DNA of 64,000 nucleotides from Elgaria multicarinata webbii. Lineage: Eukaryota; Chordata; Lepidosauria; Squamata; Anguidae. The position numbers were made by a program, and so were the translations under genes. Below the pieces are notes generated by a model. The model was not told the DNA's origin and ran no database searches. It saw nothing but the letters and a program-made list of their open reading frames with translations. The stretch lies in the NCBI RefSeq assembly GCF_023053635.1, contig NC_086184.1, forward strand, positions 8,970,879 through 9,034,878, given 5' to 3'. Shown here in pieces: positions 47,001-62,000 of the stretch (position 1 is its first letter; the number at the start of each line of letters is the position of its first letter).

Positions 47001-50000
47001 GCTGGTCTAAATGTCGCTCCATCATCAGCTCAGAGCACTGTACCAGTGAGAACTCAAAACATGTCCAGATTTTCTTCCTCAGCTCATCTGAAATATCCAG
47101 TTTGAGACAGAGATCCCGCAGACGGACACTTGCTAAATGAAACACCTATTGGAGGGAGAAGACAGAGTCAGAACTAGCCTGCAACTAGGTGTTTTTAAAA
47201 TTCTGCGTTTATATTATTTTATTTTATTTAAAGCATTTATATATCACTCCGTATCTAAACAGGTTCTGAAGCAGTGAACAATTCAAGGTACAATGATAAA
47301 AAGAGAAATTATTTTAAAATTTGTATTTTTAAAAACAGAGTACTGATAAAAGCCATGGCTGGTCAGTCAAGGAAAGCTTCCTGGAATAATGCTGTTTTCA
47401 GGAGCTGCCGGAAACAACACACCCGCCTGACCTTCAGAGGCAGGGAGTTCCATAGAAAGAGGGCCACCACACTTTGGGTGAAGTCCAATCAAGCCACAGG
47501 GTCCATACAGAACCACCAGGAGCCTGCCTTCTAATGACCTCAGTGACTGGGCAGGTTGATAAGGTAGAAAGCACTTATCGCAGGTGGCTTAGGGCTTTAT
47601 ATACTAGTACCAAAAACCTTTAACCTGGCCCAATAGAAAATAGACAGCCAGTGCAGTTCCCTCAGCAAAGGAGTTACATTCTGAAAAGGGCAGCTCCTGT
47701 CAACAGCAGAGCTGCTGAATTCTGCACCAGTTTCAACTTCCAGAGCATCCCCACATGGAGTGCATCGTAATCATCCAGTCTTGACGTTAGTAGCACCTGT
47801 ATTGCACATTGATCATAGAAACCCTCATAATTTGGTTACAAACCTAATATATGTGTCTTACTTAGCAGACATGCCGGATTTTATTGACAAAACTCCATTT
47901 CTGTTCCTCAAGAGGTTTGCACAGAAATGTATTTTCCTTTTAACCTGGTCTAAAGTTTAAGTCATCCCATCGTATAGCAGCTATTTTCAAATAGCCAATG
48001 CTTATTCAGCATCATACACCCCAAAAATTCATTTTTTTTAAAAAAAAAATTCAGGCTGTGTTTTTGCTCCAATTTCAGTTCAGCTATTGGATATTTCTTA
48101 AGAAGGTGCCTGGACAGGCCTCTATGGTGCTAAAAGAGCATGGAAGGAAAAGCACATGGGGTTAAAAAGGGATGGGAGGGGGAGAAGAAACCTTCCTGGG
48201 GGGAAACAGGCTAGGATGCTCTCTGTGAATTTGGGAAGACATGATGAAGCTGTGGGACAGCACTTGCTACACACATGAAGAGGAACAAAACTTCCTTCTA
48301 CAACAGCATCAAGGAAGGTTGGAGGTTACACAAAGATCAACTTAAGTATCCTTATATGTCTGAACATAATTGACTTAGAGCCGCTTTCTCCAACTTAGCA
48401 TCCTTCACATGTATTGGACTACATTGCCAGTCATCCCCAGCCAGGATGACCATTGGCTTGCTGGCTGATGGGTGTTCTAGTACAGCTTAACTGGAAGGCA
48501 CTGGGTTAAAGAAGGCTGACTTCAGAAGAATAGGGACTAAAGTTCAGATCTTGGAACATTCATTCATCCAATGCTATAGTTCACAATGTTAACATCAAAT
48601 CAGCCAGAACACTGTGAATTCTGAACTCCCATTACAACAGGCAGGATATTCCGGGAGTGTTTCAGTTCCCTGAATGTGACACCTCTCTGACCAGATTATT
48701 CCCCGAAGAGGAAAGGGTTGTTTGTCTTTCCAGTCAAACCCACAATGCAGTGACACAGGAGACCTTCCGCACTGGGATCTACCTTTCTAAAGAAGAGCGA
48801 GAGGGAGCCAGCCTTCCGGGATCTACTGCCACTGCTGCCCATGTGCTGCCTTTGCTGTTGTTCGCCAGGAAGGGCAATCTGTGGGAACTGGCCCTGCAAC
48901 TGAAGAGCTGTGCCTGCCACCTGTTGAGTACTCAGAGTCCCAGCAAGGGTCTGTGCACTGAGAGGCTGCATGGAACTGGACAGCGGTTGACCCTGCCCAC
49001 TTACGTTGACCTGGACCGGAATGAAAGTTATTCCTCCATTTTCATTGGCAATGCCTGAAAAATAAGAGGAAAGGAGTCAATACAATGCAGCGAATGGATG
49101 GTTGGGGGGAATCCAGAAATGCTTTCTAACAAAATATTTACATTTTAGGAACAGGCATTCTGTCTAGCCGCCTGCTGCAAGGCCCAAATCTACCAGTTTC
49201 AGTAAGCCTTCCTTTTAAGCAAGGGTGCTTTGGATAACATCTTCAATAGATTTCTAGTCATGTGAGGCATAAATAGATACTACTGCTTTGAAACATTTAA
49301 ACTCCCTTCTTACCTTGTACCGGAATGGTAACTGTCTGCCCATTATTTGCAGTTACAGTAGCAGTTGCTACAGTTACTAAAGTCTGCCCAGGTACCGGAG
49401 TCACAGGTATTGATTCTGGGGAGACGTTCTGTACGGGCATCGCATTGATCACAGGCTGCTGGGAGACCCTCACAGGGGTCCGAGCGGCTTCCGTTGGTGT
49501 GTCATTATCAACAAACAACCTTCTCCTAGTAGGGTTACTTGTTGGGGAGCTGTATCTCTCATAAAGTGTGGTTGGAGAAGACGAAAGACCTGCAGAAATT
49601 ATAGATGAAGAAAAAAAAGGGGGGGGGGGGCAGGAATTACATGTAAACTTACAACAGCTTCTTGTTAAAGGTTAATCCCACTCAAGAGATGAAAATAAAG
49701 GCTAATCTACATTGTGTATGAAGTGAGGCTGACAGAATATTTTACCATGTCAATTTCATTGAGGATCATATTTGTTATGAATGTATCCTCACAAGGTAAC
49801 AGGCAGTATTTATATTAGGAGATCATCCCTCAGTCCTCTCCCCCCACCCCCACCCCCACCGATTCGATAAATGCCACTAACTATCTCATATGGTTGCCTT
49901 ACGATGTAATAACTTTCATGTGAAAACACAAGACTCTCTCTGTGATAAGATGTGTCAAAAAGTAAAACACAAATCAACCCCTCAGACTAATGGAACTTAA

Positions 50001-53000
50001 TCTCTTCATGGGGTAAGAGCACTTGTGGTGTGCAAAATCTTTACTGATGTGACAAAAGACACCACAGCCAAATTGCATGTTCCACTACTGACAAACACTG
50101 GTTTTCTACCCTGTGGTACTGATAAAGAATTTCATCCATTACTGATGTTAATTTGGCCATATACTTCGCTCTCCAGGATGTGAGCTCCCATCCTCTAAAT
50201 CTCCAGTTTTGTTTAAAGATGAAACGGGTATCTAGACATAAAACTAGTAGAAGAAATCCTGAAAGGATTGAAATATTAAAACCAACTGTCTAGAAGACCC
50301 AGCTTATTGATCTAACATGTTTGATAGAGTTGCACGAATTGGAGGCTTGACCTTGAGGTGGGGTGAACTCCTGGGATTCTATTACCCTGCCCAAATGCCC
50401 CATCCAGACTTCATTGGGTGGTGTGTGCTCAAGACAGGATGCTCAACGATTTCCCAGGCTGCCTGATTCCCTGGTGACAGCAGGGCGTCCCTGGTTTGCT
50501 AAGCATGCTGGTGGCAGAGGGCTCTTCACACACAATGAACCCAGAGGTTGGATCAGGACAGACTTATGTTGCGTGCTTGTTCCAACTCTTAGATTTCTTG
50601 GAAATGTGAGCTCGGTACACATCTTGCTGGGGGCTGGATTGTGTCTTTGTTTTATTATTGAGCAGGGTGACAAGAGGAACAAAGAGGTTAAAGGGTGCAA
50701 TTCATGTGGTAGAATAAGGATACTGAACAGGACGAAGATATGTACTTTTTTTTTAGATTTATTAGATTTAGATTTATTTATTCAACTTATCTCCGTATTT
50801 ACCAGAACCTAGAAAGCAACTGGAGCTTTTAATAATCTACATCTCTGAAAGCCTGACATTTAAAAATGATATCGTATTCGAAACATTTTTCTCTAGGTTG
50901 GAATTCAGTATTCAGAGCTTGTCATTTCTGCCCAACAGACAACCTTTCGTCCCCTGTATACTTGGAGACTCTTACCCATTCCCAGTGTTCCAGTTTCAGC
51001 ACGAACCTCATTTAGTCTCCTTGGAGTTAAGGGGGAACCTGCCACACTGTTCCCATTTGACCTTTCAAAATACTGAGATGGCATTACCTAAAAACAGAAC
51101 AAGATTTATGCAGGTTTTTTGCTCGCAAAACCTAGTGATGTAGACCATGGTGTCTGTTGTTACAAGAGGACTCTTCCCATCCACTGCCCCTTTGCAGAAT
51201 CTTCACACTTTCCCATTGTTTGAAATTATGTCCAAACCGGAGCTGGCACTTACTAAGATTTTTTAAAACATTTATTTATTTATTACCTTTTTATACCACC
51301 CAATAGCCGAAGCTCTCTGGGCGGTTCACAAAAATTAAAACCATAATAAAACAACCAACAGGTTAAAAGCACAAATACAAAATACAGTATAAAAAGCACA
51401 ACCAGGATAAAACCACGCAGCAAAATTGATATAAGATTAAAATACAGAGTTAGAACAGTAAAATTTAAATTTAAGTGTTAAAATACGGAGAGAATAAAAA
51501 GGTCTTCAGCTGGCGACGAAAAGAGTACAGTGTAGGCGCCAGGCGGACCTCTCTGGGGAGCTCATTCCACAACCGGGGTGCCACAGCGGAGAAAGCCCTC
51601 CTCCTAGTAGCCACCTGCCTCACTTCCTTTGGCAGGGGCTCACGGAGAAGAGCCCCTGTAGATGATCTTAAGGTCCGGGCAGGTAGATATGGGAGGAGGC
51701 GTTCCTTCAAATAAACTGCCCCCAAACCGTTTAGGGCTTTAAATGTCAATACCAGCACTTTGAATTGGGCCCGGACCTGGACTAGCAGCCAATGAAGCTG
51801 GAAAAGGACTGGCGTAATGTGATCTTTTAAAAACTTAATATACATTTTCAGAGTTTATTACTGGTGCAGTATTTTCTTACTGTTCACATTAAGGAAAGTG
51901 AGGCTCCACCTATGTGGCTGGCTTGTAGCTCTACTTACTTATCTTTCACTACCTTGCTCTCATTCTGCAGAATCTCCTTGTCTTTGCCCAATTAACTGCT
52001 GGCTGAAAGTAAATGGGAGCTATTTCTGATGAATAGCAGGGCATGAGGGGCAAATGCAGGCATGAGGAACTGCTGTCTAAAAATTCCTTGTAGGTTGCTG
52101 TGGCGTTACCCACATTTCCATTCCCTTAGGTATTCTGGGAATGAGTATGTCTAGAGAGTGCGGAATGTTGGACTGAGTGGGTGTGGCTGGTGATGCTGTG
52201 GAAAGGGGGGGCATATATATGCGGGAGCTGAGTAATTTGAGGGGTTCAGTTGGTGATTGAGTTTGGAGGGTAGATATGTTTAGCTGTGTGATTTCTTGTC
52301 AGGAGTTGTGTGAGGAGTGAGTGAAAATAAAATCATAGGGACTAAGGATTGTTATTATTAGATTGGTTTCTACTAGTATTCTTAAGAATAGGCAGGAGTT
52401 AAATAGAATTTGAAGGAACTAAGAACTATAAACAACGATAAACATTTTCTTTATTTTGCTACCATAAAACCACGTGTCAATTTGGCTGTGTCTCCTGCTT
52501 TATCAGTTCATAAATAAACACATTACATTAAACCTTCAGCCTGCTATATTCACAGAAAAGCCTTTTCCAAATCTCCTTACCGTTCCCCTCTGCTATAAGG
52601 GAAAGGTTATACTTTTCTTTTTACCCCTTCCTCAGGTATTTAAGTGGCGGTGCTTAGCCTGGGGGAGGTGTGCGCGTCAAAGCCTTGTGTGCGAGGTGGT
52701 GTTGTCGCAGTTCCTTTATTGCTTCTCAAGATTATGAAAGCCAACTAATGCATGGGAGTGTTGTAAGGAAACAGTTCCACAGATTTCCATACAAGCCTGA
52801 CCAGTAAGAAAAGTCTCTACTGGCTGGAGGCTTAAACTTCAAACACCTAACATCTAAAGACAATCTGAAGATGCATCATTAAGTGGAAAAAGAAACACCC
52901 CCTGCCTCAGAGGGAAATGAGCATCATCCTCGGGTAGCAACTAAGGATGGTACAGAAAGGTCAGGATTTAGGACATTGTAACATTCCACAGCCTGGACTT

Positions 53001-56000
53001 AGCTGCTGACCAACTAGTAAAGCAACTGGTTACCTTTAGAAACATTTGCTTCTTGTTTACCAAAAGGTTTCTATTATAAGAGGCAGCTTATACAGAATAA
53101 GTTACTAAGGACTAAAGAAGAAGTGAAAGATAAACAACTTAGCTTACCTCTTCACAGGTTGGAACTTTATTTTCATTTTCTCTGATTTTGTCCCACAAAG
53201 GAGACCGCTCTTTCCATGCCAGACTTTCTAAAATCTGCTCTTCAATATGATTGAGGTGCTTTACTACTTCTCTGCAAAGGCCATCTTCTGCTCTAATCAG
53301 AATCTCTATCACCTGTAAAAAAATAAAAATGTAATAACTTCAGTTGTTGAACAGGTTTTCAGCAAGCGTAAAATTCAACAGCAATTAAAAGCTGTCAAGT
53401 AGTCAAAAGAATTTACCTTATAAAAGTGAAAGGCGGGGACATCAAATATATCAGCGATGAATGAGAAATTGTCAGCTGCCTTGTAAGAGTAAATAATTAC
53501 CTCAAGGCAGCAGGCCATGAGAGACCTGTGAAACACATCGTGTTCCAGGATTGCCTAGAAGAAATATATATTCATTTTATTTATTTATTTATTAGATGTT
53601 GGGTGCTGCTGCTACAGAGAAGACCTGTGCTGATATATATATGTATCAGCACAGTAAAGAATCAGTTCAGTTTAGCATAAAAATGCAAACAGGAATTCTT
53701 TATTTTGGAAAAAAGTTAGCACATTGGACAGATAAACCATTTCAAATGTCTCATGCATACAATGCTATTTGCCCACTAGCTAAGTCACACAAGAAGACTA
53801 GAGTGGAAGCGGTGTCTGGGTAGGCTCAGGAGTACATCCTGACTGTGGTCATGGATCTCTCATGCCTAAACCTCATGTTTATGGATGATCACTATGATAG
53901 GAAGACTCCTGCATATATAAGCTCCCCATTGAGGGAGGGAGCATGGTCAGGATGTACAGAACAATACACATGAATCATGCCTCTTCTACTGATATGACTC
54001 CTTCTGAACAGTGGGACCATCAAGCTTGCAAGAATGGGTGTTTACTTGCACTACAGCAGTGGTTCTCAACCTTCCTAATGCCGCGACCCTTTAATACAGT
54101 TCCTCATGTTGTGGTGACCCCCAACCATAAAATTATTTTCGTTGCTACTTCATAACTGTAATTTTGCTACTGTTATGAATCGTAATGTAAATATCTGATA
54201 TGCAGGATGTATTTTCATTGTTACAAATTGAACATAATTAAAGCATAGTGATTAATCACAAAAACAATATGTAATTATATATTGTGAAATATTTATTTCT
54301 AATTACAAATAAATGAAATTTTGTCTCGGTTCCTAAGACCATCGGAAATATGTGTTTTCCGATGGTCTCAGGCGACCCCTGTGAAAGGGTCGTTCAACCC
54401 CCAAAGGGGTCGCGACCCACAGGTTGAGAACCGCTGCACTACAGCTTCTCATACTTGTTTGTGCACATCTGCCTAGTCACATGCTCTTTTGGTGCTTTTA
54501 TGTTAGTAATTGGCATGTTCTGTTCACATCTGTTCAGTCATTCTGGGACAACTGGGCAGACAATACCTGCCAACAGGGTTAGGTGTTTTTTAATCCTGCT
54601 CAAGGTTGCTTGTTTGTAAATCTGCAGGTTGGATGTGTTAAGTCAGCTTGGTAAATACCAGCCTAGAGCATGTTAATTAGAACCTTTGCACACATTTTTG
54701 CATATACTATTTTGCCCAATTAGTTAATTGACTTAAAAATAAAAGAATTTGAACATGTATTCAAACCACTACACTGAACTCACTTACAGATAAATCAGCT
54801 TCTCCAAGCCTTTTCTTTTCTTTCTCAATGACAGATTCTAATACCTTATAGTAAAGGACCTCAGCAAGGCGAAAGTGTTTTCCAACAATATCTGCAGTAA
54901 TTATAAAACAAAAGAAACATTGGCTACCCATATAAATAAAACAAATTCAGGACCTAGACTTTGGGTTAGGTTTCATCTACCGCCATTAAATAGCTATTCA
55001 GAAAAAAAGGCACACACGCAACACCCATGATTTTGACTTCCTCTGATTCCAAACACCAATCTTTAATTCTAAGCCCTTTAAAACAACAGACAACAAGATT
55101 AATAATCAGCATTCAGCAGATTGTTGGAGGGTCTGTGGTGAAAAAGGAACGTATTTACATATGTGGTGGGATTGTAAATATGTGCAAAAGTTGTGGAAGA
55201 CGGTGTTTTTAGAGATTGAGGAAATTGTTGGAATGAAAATAGAAGATAGACCAAGAGTTGCATTACTCTCACTGCAAGAAGATTTTAAATGGAGTAAAGA
55301 AATTAAGGAATTGATAACGAATTTACTGACAGCTGCAAGGTTAATCGTAGCTAGGAACTAGAAGATTCAAGGTGATTATTGTATTGAAAAATGGTATAAA
55401 GAAGTGTGGGATATTGCTATTAATGACAAATTGACATGTAATATTAAAGTGAAAAGAGGTATAGTAAAAACGAATGATTTTGAGGGAATTTGGAAAAAGT
55501 TCCTAGTATTTGTGTTTTCTAAAGGAAGCGGGAAACCACCAGCAGAAGAAAGTATGAGATTTTGGAATCAGGAATAAGATCACAAGGTGGGGGGTGCACT
55601 TTTAGGTTAAGTATTATTATGTCTAATAGATTAAGCATGAATATATGATATAAATGTTATTTTGTGGTTATGTATTATGTTCTCTTTTTTTGTCAATTGT
55701 ATTGTAGGTAAAAATCAATAAAAATTTAAATGAAAAAATAAAATAAAACAACAGACAGCACAAACATGCAATTATGAGCTAAAGAGCATTGAGTATTTCA
55801 AGAGGAAACAATTTTCATTCAGAACATCATATATCCCAAGACAAAATGCATTACAAAACTTGTACTTCGTATAGAACTTACCGCGAACACCAACATACAA
55901 TGAAAGTAGTCTTACACATGAGCACAGTGTGGCCTTACCCTTAGAGAAGCCACCAGGCTCTCCCTGAGACTGTGTCCTCTTACAATAAATTTCATGCATT

Positions 56001-59000
56001 TCTTTCATTCTGTTAGCAATTGACATCGAAGGATCCCTAGAACATTTACTGACAAAAGAACAAACGAATGCACAGAATTAACTAAAGGGTGATGTGGTTC
56101 CTCATATAAAAAAGTAGACTTTTGTTCACAAAGTGGTAATACTGTTTTTATCTAAGCATATTTCATATACGCTTCACACAGAATTTACTGAGAACACAGT
56201 AAAACTTGCATGTTTTTTTCCCCAAGTTTATTTCATATTGTTGTATTGTTCCCAAATAAATTGATTTGCTATGATCAAATAGTACATTAAATGCCAGATA
56301 TAATCAGGAGCTGCTATTTCGTCCAAGAGCCATGTGGCCATTCAAACATGAAACATAGTATTTCCCCACACACATGAAGTGGCTACTTGCAATCCGAAAA
56401 TTGTTTATTCCAGCGCACCCTCCACACGTGAAATCAATGGAACTACTTGAGCTGTAAAAAGCAAGCCTCATGCACCAAAGTCATTTCTTTCTATTGTATT
56501 ATATTTATTTTTATTTATATCCTGCCATTCTTCACCAAGAGCCCAAGGTGGCTATAACTGACACACACTATTTAAAAGCTACAGGCAAACGATTTGACTC
56601 ACCTGAGAATTTTCTCCAGATTTTCACTAGGGGCATTTTTCAGGCCTGTAAGCATTGTATGAAGTCGTGTCAAGCTGTACGTAGCTATGGAAACAGGACT
56701 CACACAAGAGTCGCTCTCCTTGATATATTTTCGGCCAGTAAGAGGTGTAGAAATTCTAAAGGATTTTGCCTAATCAAAAGATGAAAAATGTTTATAGTAG
56801 TGAAGTTACTACAATCTATTACATTAACATCACCAACTCCTGTCTACAGTTGGAGATTCTATTCATCGAGTTGTAAGAACACACAGCAATTCATCCACTG
56901 CCGTAAGGAAACACAACATTTCATCCAACGGAGCAAACAGACTATGCTTTACTCACCCGTTCAAAGTGCTCCTGCAGGTTATACTTCACTTGTACTCTTT
57001 CAGCTGTCTCCATTCCTGAGGTTGTGTTTAAACATCTTCGCAGGGTTCCTATTTCTTCATCTGCATCATCCCCAAGAAAAATCCGTTCATCTAGATTTCC
57101 AACTGACAATACGTATTCCTCATAGGCCTTGTTGATGGCTTTGCTATGGAACAAAGGGGGGGAAAGACAAGTGCTGAACACTGAAATCATAAATGACTGC
57201 AAAGAACAGTGAGAGTGTGTGTAATCAAAAGCAGCTGTAGCCTCTACGGCAGTGAAAATCTCTTCCTTCGGCCCTTGGACGAAAAATGTGGCAGTGGATT
57301 AAAATCTCTTCAAAGTCTTCACACAAAAATAGTTTACGCTTTCGTTACTTCTATGAGATCTTTTACAAAGAATTACTGGCAAGGTTACACATCCTCCCTT
57401 GAAATAACAAAAAAGTGGCTTGTGCCAAACCTTGGCGTCAATCCAACTAGCTTGGAAGTATTGCAATGTAACGTACAAACGAACGGAGAAATGAAAGATT
57501 GCTATTCCAAAGCAAGGCGTAATAAAAGGTAACTGGCAAGTAACAGCAATATAAGCTTAAACAGCTAACATAAGTTGCTCCTCTATTCATGTAAGCGGGA
57601 GTTGGGATTTCTTCCAATTTCCCATCCATTTGCAGCCCTCCTAACCATAAACCACACCATTCCCAAGGCTTCCCAACCCACAGGAGTAGAATTTTTTCAG
57701 GGGGAGAGGATGTTCCACAGGGGCTATAGAGGAAAGGGGAAGGTAGGAAAACCCTATTCCAGTCACAGAACTTACGTTAAGATTTAAGTAAGTGAGTTTT
57801 AACCTTCCAGTGGGAGAATTATTAGGAGGGCCAGACAATCCTCTCTTGCTCTGTCGAGCTTATATAATCTACTTCTGAGGTTTCTGGTGCATGTTCAAAA
57901 GGGCAATGAACAGCACAGAGTAAAAAATAATAATCTAGATATTTCTCTTAAGGAGGACTACAACGATGCTCCTGTTAAGATACCTCAAACTGGTACAATG
58001 CATGGCAAGAGGCTGAAATTTTTATAATCCAGGATTTCAAGTAGTAAGTAAAAGTGGTTTATAAGGTATCATTCAGTTGTGCAAGATATACTTCATGTAA
58101 CCTTCCAACTATCCAAGCTGTTCAAAACAAAACAAAAATAAAATACTGATTTACTATTGCAGGTCTTTAAATCTATATTGTGCATAGAAGAGACTGTGGA
58201 AATGGCAGTTTACGTTTCTCCATTTCGAGGATTTGGTGGTTTGAGAATAATACGAGGTTTGTATCTGCAGTGCTGTTAGGTGCAGTGAATGGCGAGGGGC
58301 AGAATAATGCAGCCTCTGTAATCAGCAAATTGTGGAATGACAGATGTCATTGTTTCACAATACTCACAAGCTTTCTCCGAAGTTTCCAGGATCTAGAAAC
58401 CCTGTCAGATTGTCTTCTTTTCCCTTTAGAATCTACAAGAGAACAGAACTGATGCAAAGAGCAAGCAATGGAACATTCCCAAATCGTTTATAGGGTATAA
58501 AAGGGCTTTTGGTTTTGTCTTTTAAAAGAAAGGATTAGTCGGATACCTTTTTCTCAAAAAGTTTTCTCACATAGGGTTTCCAGAAATGCTCTTTTATGCC
58601 CTTGGCTTCCAATACCAACCCATCGTGCAAGGAGCAGAGTTTTTCAATGATGCAGGGAGGCTCAGACAACAGCTTAAAATCCTTACTATGAAAATCTTCA
58701 GGCAACCCTGTGATGTTATTTAGAGAGGGATGGGGAGTGAGGGGAGATAGAAGTAAAAATATTTTGCATGTGTTCTTCTCCTCCCAAATGTAAATATGAA
58801 AAAGCATCTGGCAAACAGCTATCAACAAACACCTGGGCTTCCGCTGTGTGTGACTCAATAGAGCAATTTCTTCAATAGAAGAACTGTTTCAAGCAGGGAT
58901 TTTTGTTTCTTGAAAACTACATAACATGCCACGTTCCCTCCCTTCATTTTTTATTAGTTCAGTTAAATTCTTTTATTTTCTCTTACTTAAACTTGAACAT

Positions 59001-62000
59001 GGACAAACAATTTGTTCTCATGGCTGCTGCGGTTTCCTATGGCAAAGTTAGAGAACAATTAAATGTACAGATAAAACAAAACAGTGAACCCCACCACGCT
59101 CTTAAAATGTAATCCTTTTTTGAGTTCTTTCCCATGTGTTACACCTGATCTTTCAAAGCATGACTTCACACTCAAAGCCAAAATTAATTAACAGGCAAAT
59201 ACTGATTAGTTAAATTAGAGCAGTACCTGGAGCATCACAAAAAGGATATTTTTTAACATACCTCTAAAACTAGGATTCAGAAGCTCCTTGCGATTTGGGC
59301 ACTGCAGAGAATTTCCATAGACTAGATCGAGGACACATAACAAGAGATGGTAGGAATTGACCAAGTCATCGCTGATCATAGGGAAATTGCCTGTGAGATT
59401 ATAAGCAGGGTTTGGATTACATTTAGGTAATCTTCAGAATTCTGGGGGTAAATTGCATTTAAATTTCTAAATTTGTTTTAAACAAATACAACATTTGCAT
59501 ACAATTGGGCCAAATATTATACCAATACCCAGTGTAAAAAAAATATCAATTATAAAATAATAAAGCAGCAAAATGCAGATAAATATGTATATGCATTCTG
59601 ATACATTTTGTTTTCTTTTGGGGGAGTATGTTCCCAGATTAATATAAATATATTAATTCTTCCTAAATTTACTGCACCTATGTTTTAGCTGTTTGATCTA
59701 GTGTCTCTAGCACCAATTTATATTAAGATACCCTTCACACATTGACTTAAAAATGCTCCAAAGATTAACAAAATAGGTGCAAACTTGAGCATGCATGCCC
59801 AAATCTCCTATAGCATAATCTTTAGAGTGTGTGAATGTGAAATACGAGTTGCTATGGAAACACTTCATGGACAAATATATGCATCTGGCATGTGCTGACC
59901 TCAGGACTCCAACCACTGATTTGTAAATGACAGGTAAACAGCAATTTCACATGTATTTCACACACACATAATAAGATAGACAGAAAAACTTGAATGAAGC
60001 TATACTCACTACAACATTTACTCACTAGCAAAATTAATAATGAGTGATATTTCCAAGTTTTGACTAACTACTCTCTCATTTCTTAAAGCAACCTATTTTC
60101 CTTCAAAAATGTTAAACAGGAAAAAGCAAGATTATTGCAACCATTTAATTACAGACTGAAATAAGGAGTATTCCAGCTTTAAATAAACCAAAGATAATGC
60201 TGCATTATTTAAAATGTAAAAACCAGGATAGAAACTAATCACCAACCGTTATGCTACTATTGTGCTAGTTTACGTTATCTTTATACTGGTCTTACCATTC
60301 ACATTTGGCAGCAAGCTAATTCATCTGCACCAGAAGCAGTAAGCAATAAATCTGCAGGACTTTCTGTGCAGAGAAAGGAAGTTGCAAATGCTGTTCTTAA
60401 ACCTAGGAAGCCAGTCCCACAGACATGCCCAAACTTGTCGTAGTCTGGTTGCCATGATAAACATAGCAGAAACCTTCAAAATTAGAGCCAACAAAATCCC
60501 ACTTCCCCTAATTGTCAAACCAAATGAATGCATGTCAGATTCTGAGTTTCAGAATTTACAAGTAGCACAAGCCACCTTTCTCCTTTTAAAGACTTGTATG
60601 GGATGTGTCTGTGGCATTCTAGTCAATAAGAAGAAGCAATTCATCCCAGCGCTTCTCACTGGCAGAAGCATCAGCTAGGAGAGGGCAGCTCCCTAACAGC
60701 ACTCAGCAAATGGGAAGTTTGAACACTGCAGAAAAGAGAAAAATTCTGACTTTACAGAAAAGTTTTCTTTTTTTGTAGCTCTTCGAGGTTAAATCCTATA
60801 ATCCTAGTCCATTTCCTCTCACCCACCTCCCATTTTATATACATTTTGTTTGAGCAAATTATTCTGTATTCTGCTGACAGGAACCTGAGCAACAACGTGC
60901 AATGCACTGTGTTAAACAGGTTAATGGGGCTTACTTCTGAATGAACAAGAACAAAACAATGCATACTTTCTTGAGTAGTCCCACTGAAAGAAGTGGGATT
61001 TACTTGTGAGTAAATATGCACATAACTGGGCTGCAAGGACACAATCCCATACACACTGTTTAGGAGAACATTTCACTAAATGAAATTAGGCTTACGTATG
61101 AGTAAACATGCATAGCATTGAACAATTAGTTTCCTCCTAAATGTACAACGGACATTCTCTAATTTTACAAATCTAGAATATGAACTGAACATCCAATTAA
61201 GTGTCAGAATATTTAGGCTTCAGAACTAGCAATACATCAGAAAGCTCTGGAATGCTGTGCAATTTGAGAGGTCATTAAACCACGGTTGCCAGAGAATAAG
61301 GGCTCTACTATAAATATATCCAAGGAAAGTAAAATTGTAAATTTTTCATATGATTATAAGAGCAAGGTTATGAGGGTAAATTCAACTGATGTTAAAAACA
61401 AGTTCATGCTACCTTTATAAACTTCAAGATGATTTCAGGAAAAACAACAATTAGAATCATAGAATAGTAGAGTTGGAAGGCCATCGAGTCCAACCCCATG
61501 TTCAATGCAGGAATCCACCTTAAATCATACCTGACAGATGGTTGTCCAGCTGCCTCTCGAATGCCTCTTGTCACAATATAACAAAACCACCATCCAAACA
61601 AAACCAGCATCCCTTATCAACCTAACAGATCTTCTAAGAGTTTAACCAGCTAAACAAAAAGCCAAGTGAAAAAGGCATGCAACAGCAAGTAAGAAAGAGG
61701 AAGCACAACAGCTCCCAGGGCAAGTACTCTGGTGCATGGCTGTCGTTATACCTCTTAGATAAGGAAGGCTAATTAATGATTTAGACTTCTCAATGCTTAC
61801 CTTTTGCATAAACAAACAGCACCCAGCAAAACTGGAAAACCTCAGAGACTGTGCAGGGTTGCCTCCTTTTTAGAATGAAGCCATAAAAACACAAATATAT
61901 TATATTGTCATTTATACGACAAATATATATACACACACACACCCCCTTGAAAATTCAGTAAGACACGCTCAGGCCTGTGCTGTGTGCTATGGAAGCTCCA

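Noticed and set aside
50363-50812. 149-codon plus-strand frame in RBL2 intron 14
   Set aside because: Antisense to RBL2, no known domain, and no splice or promoter support.
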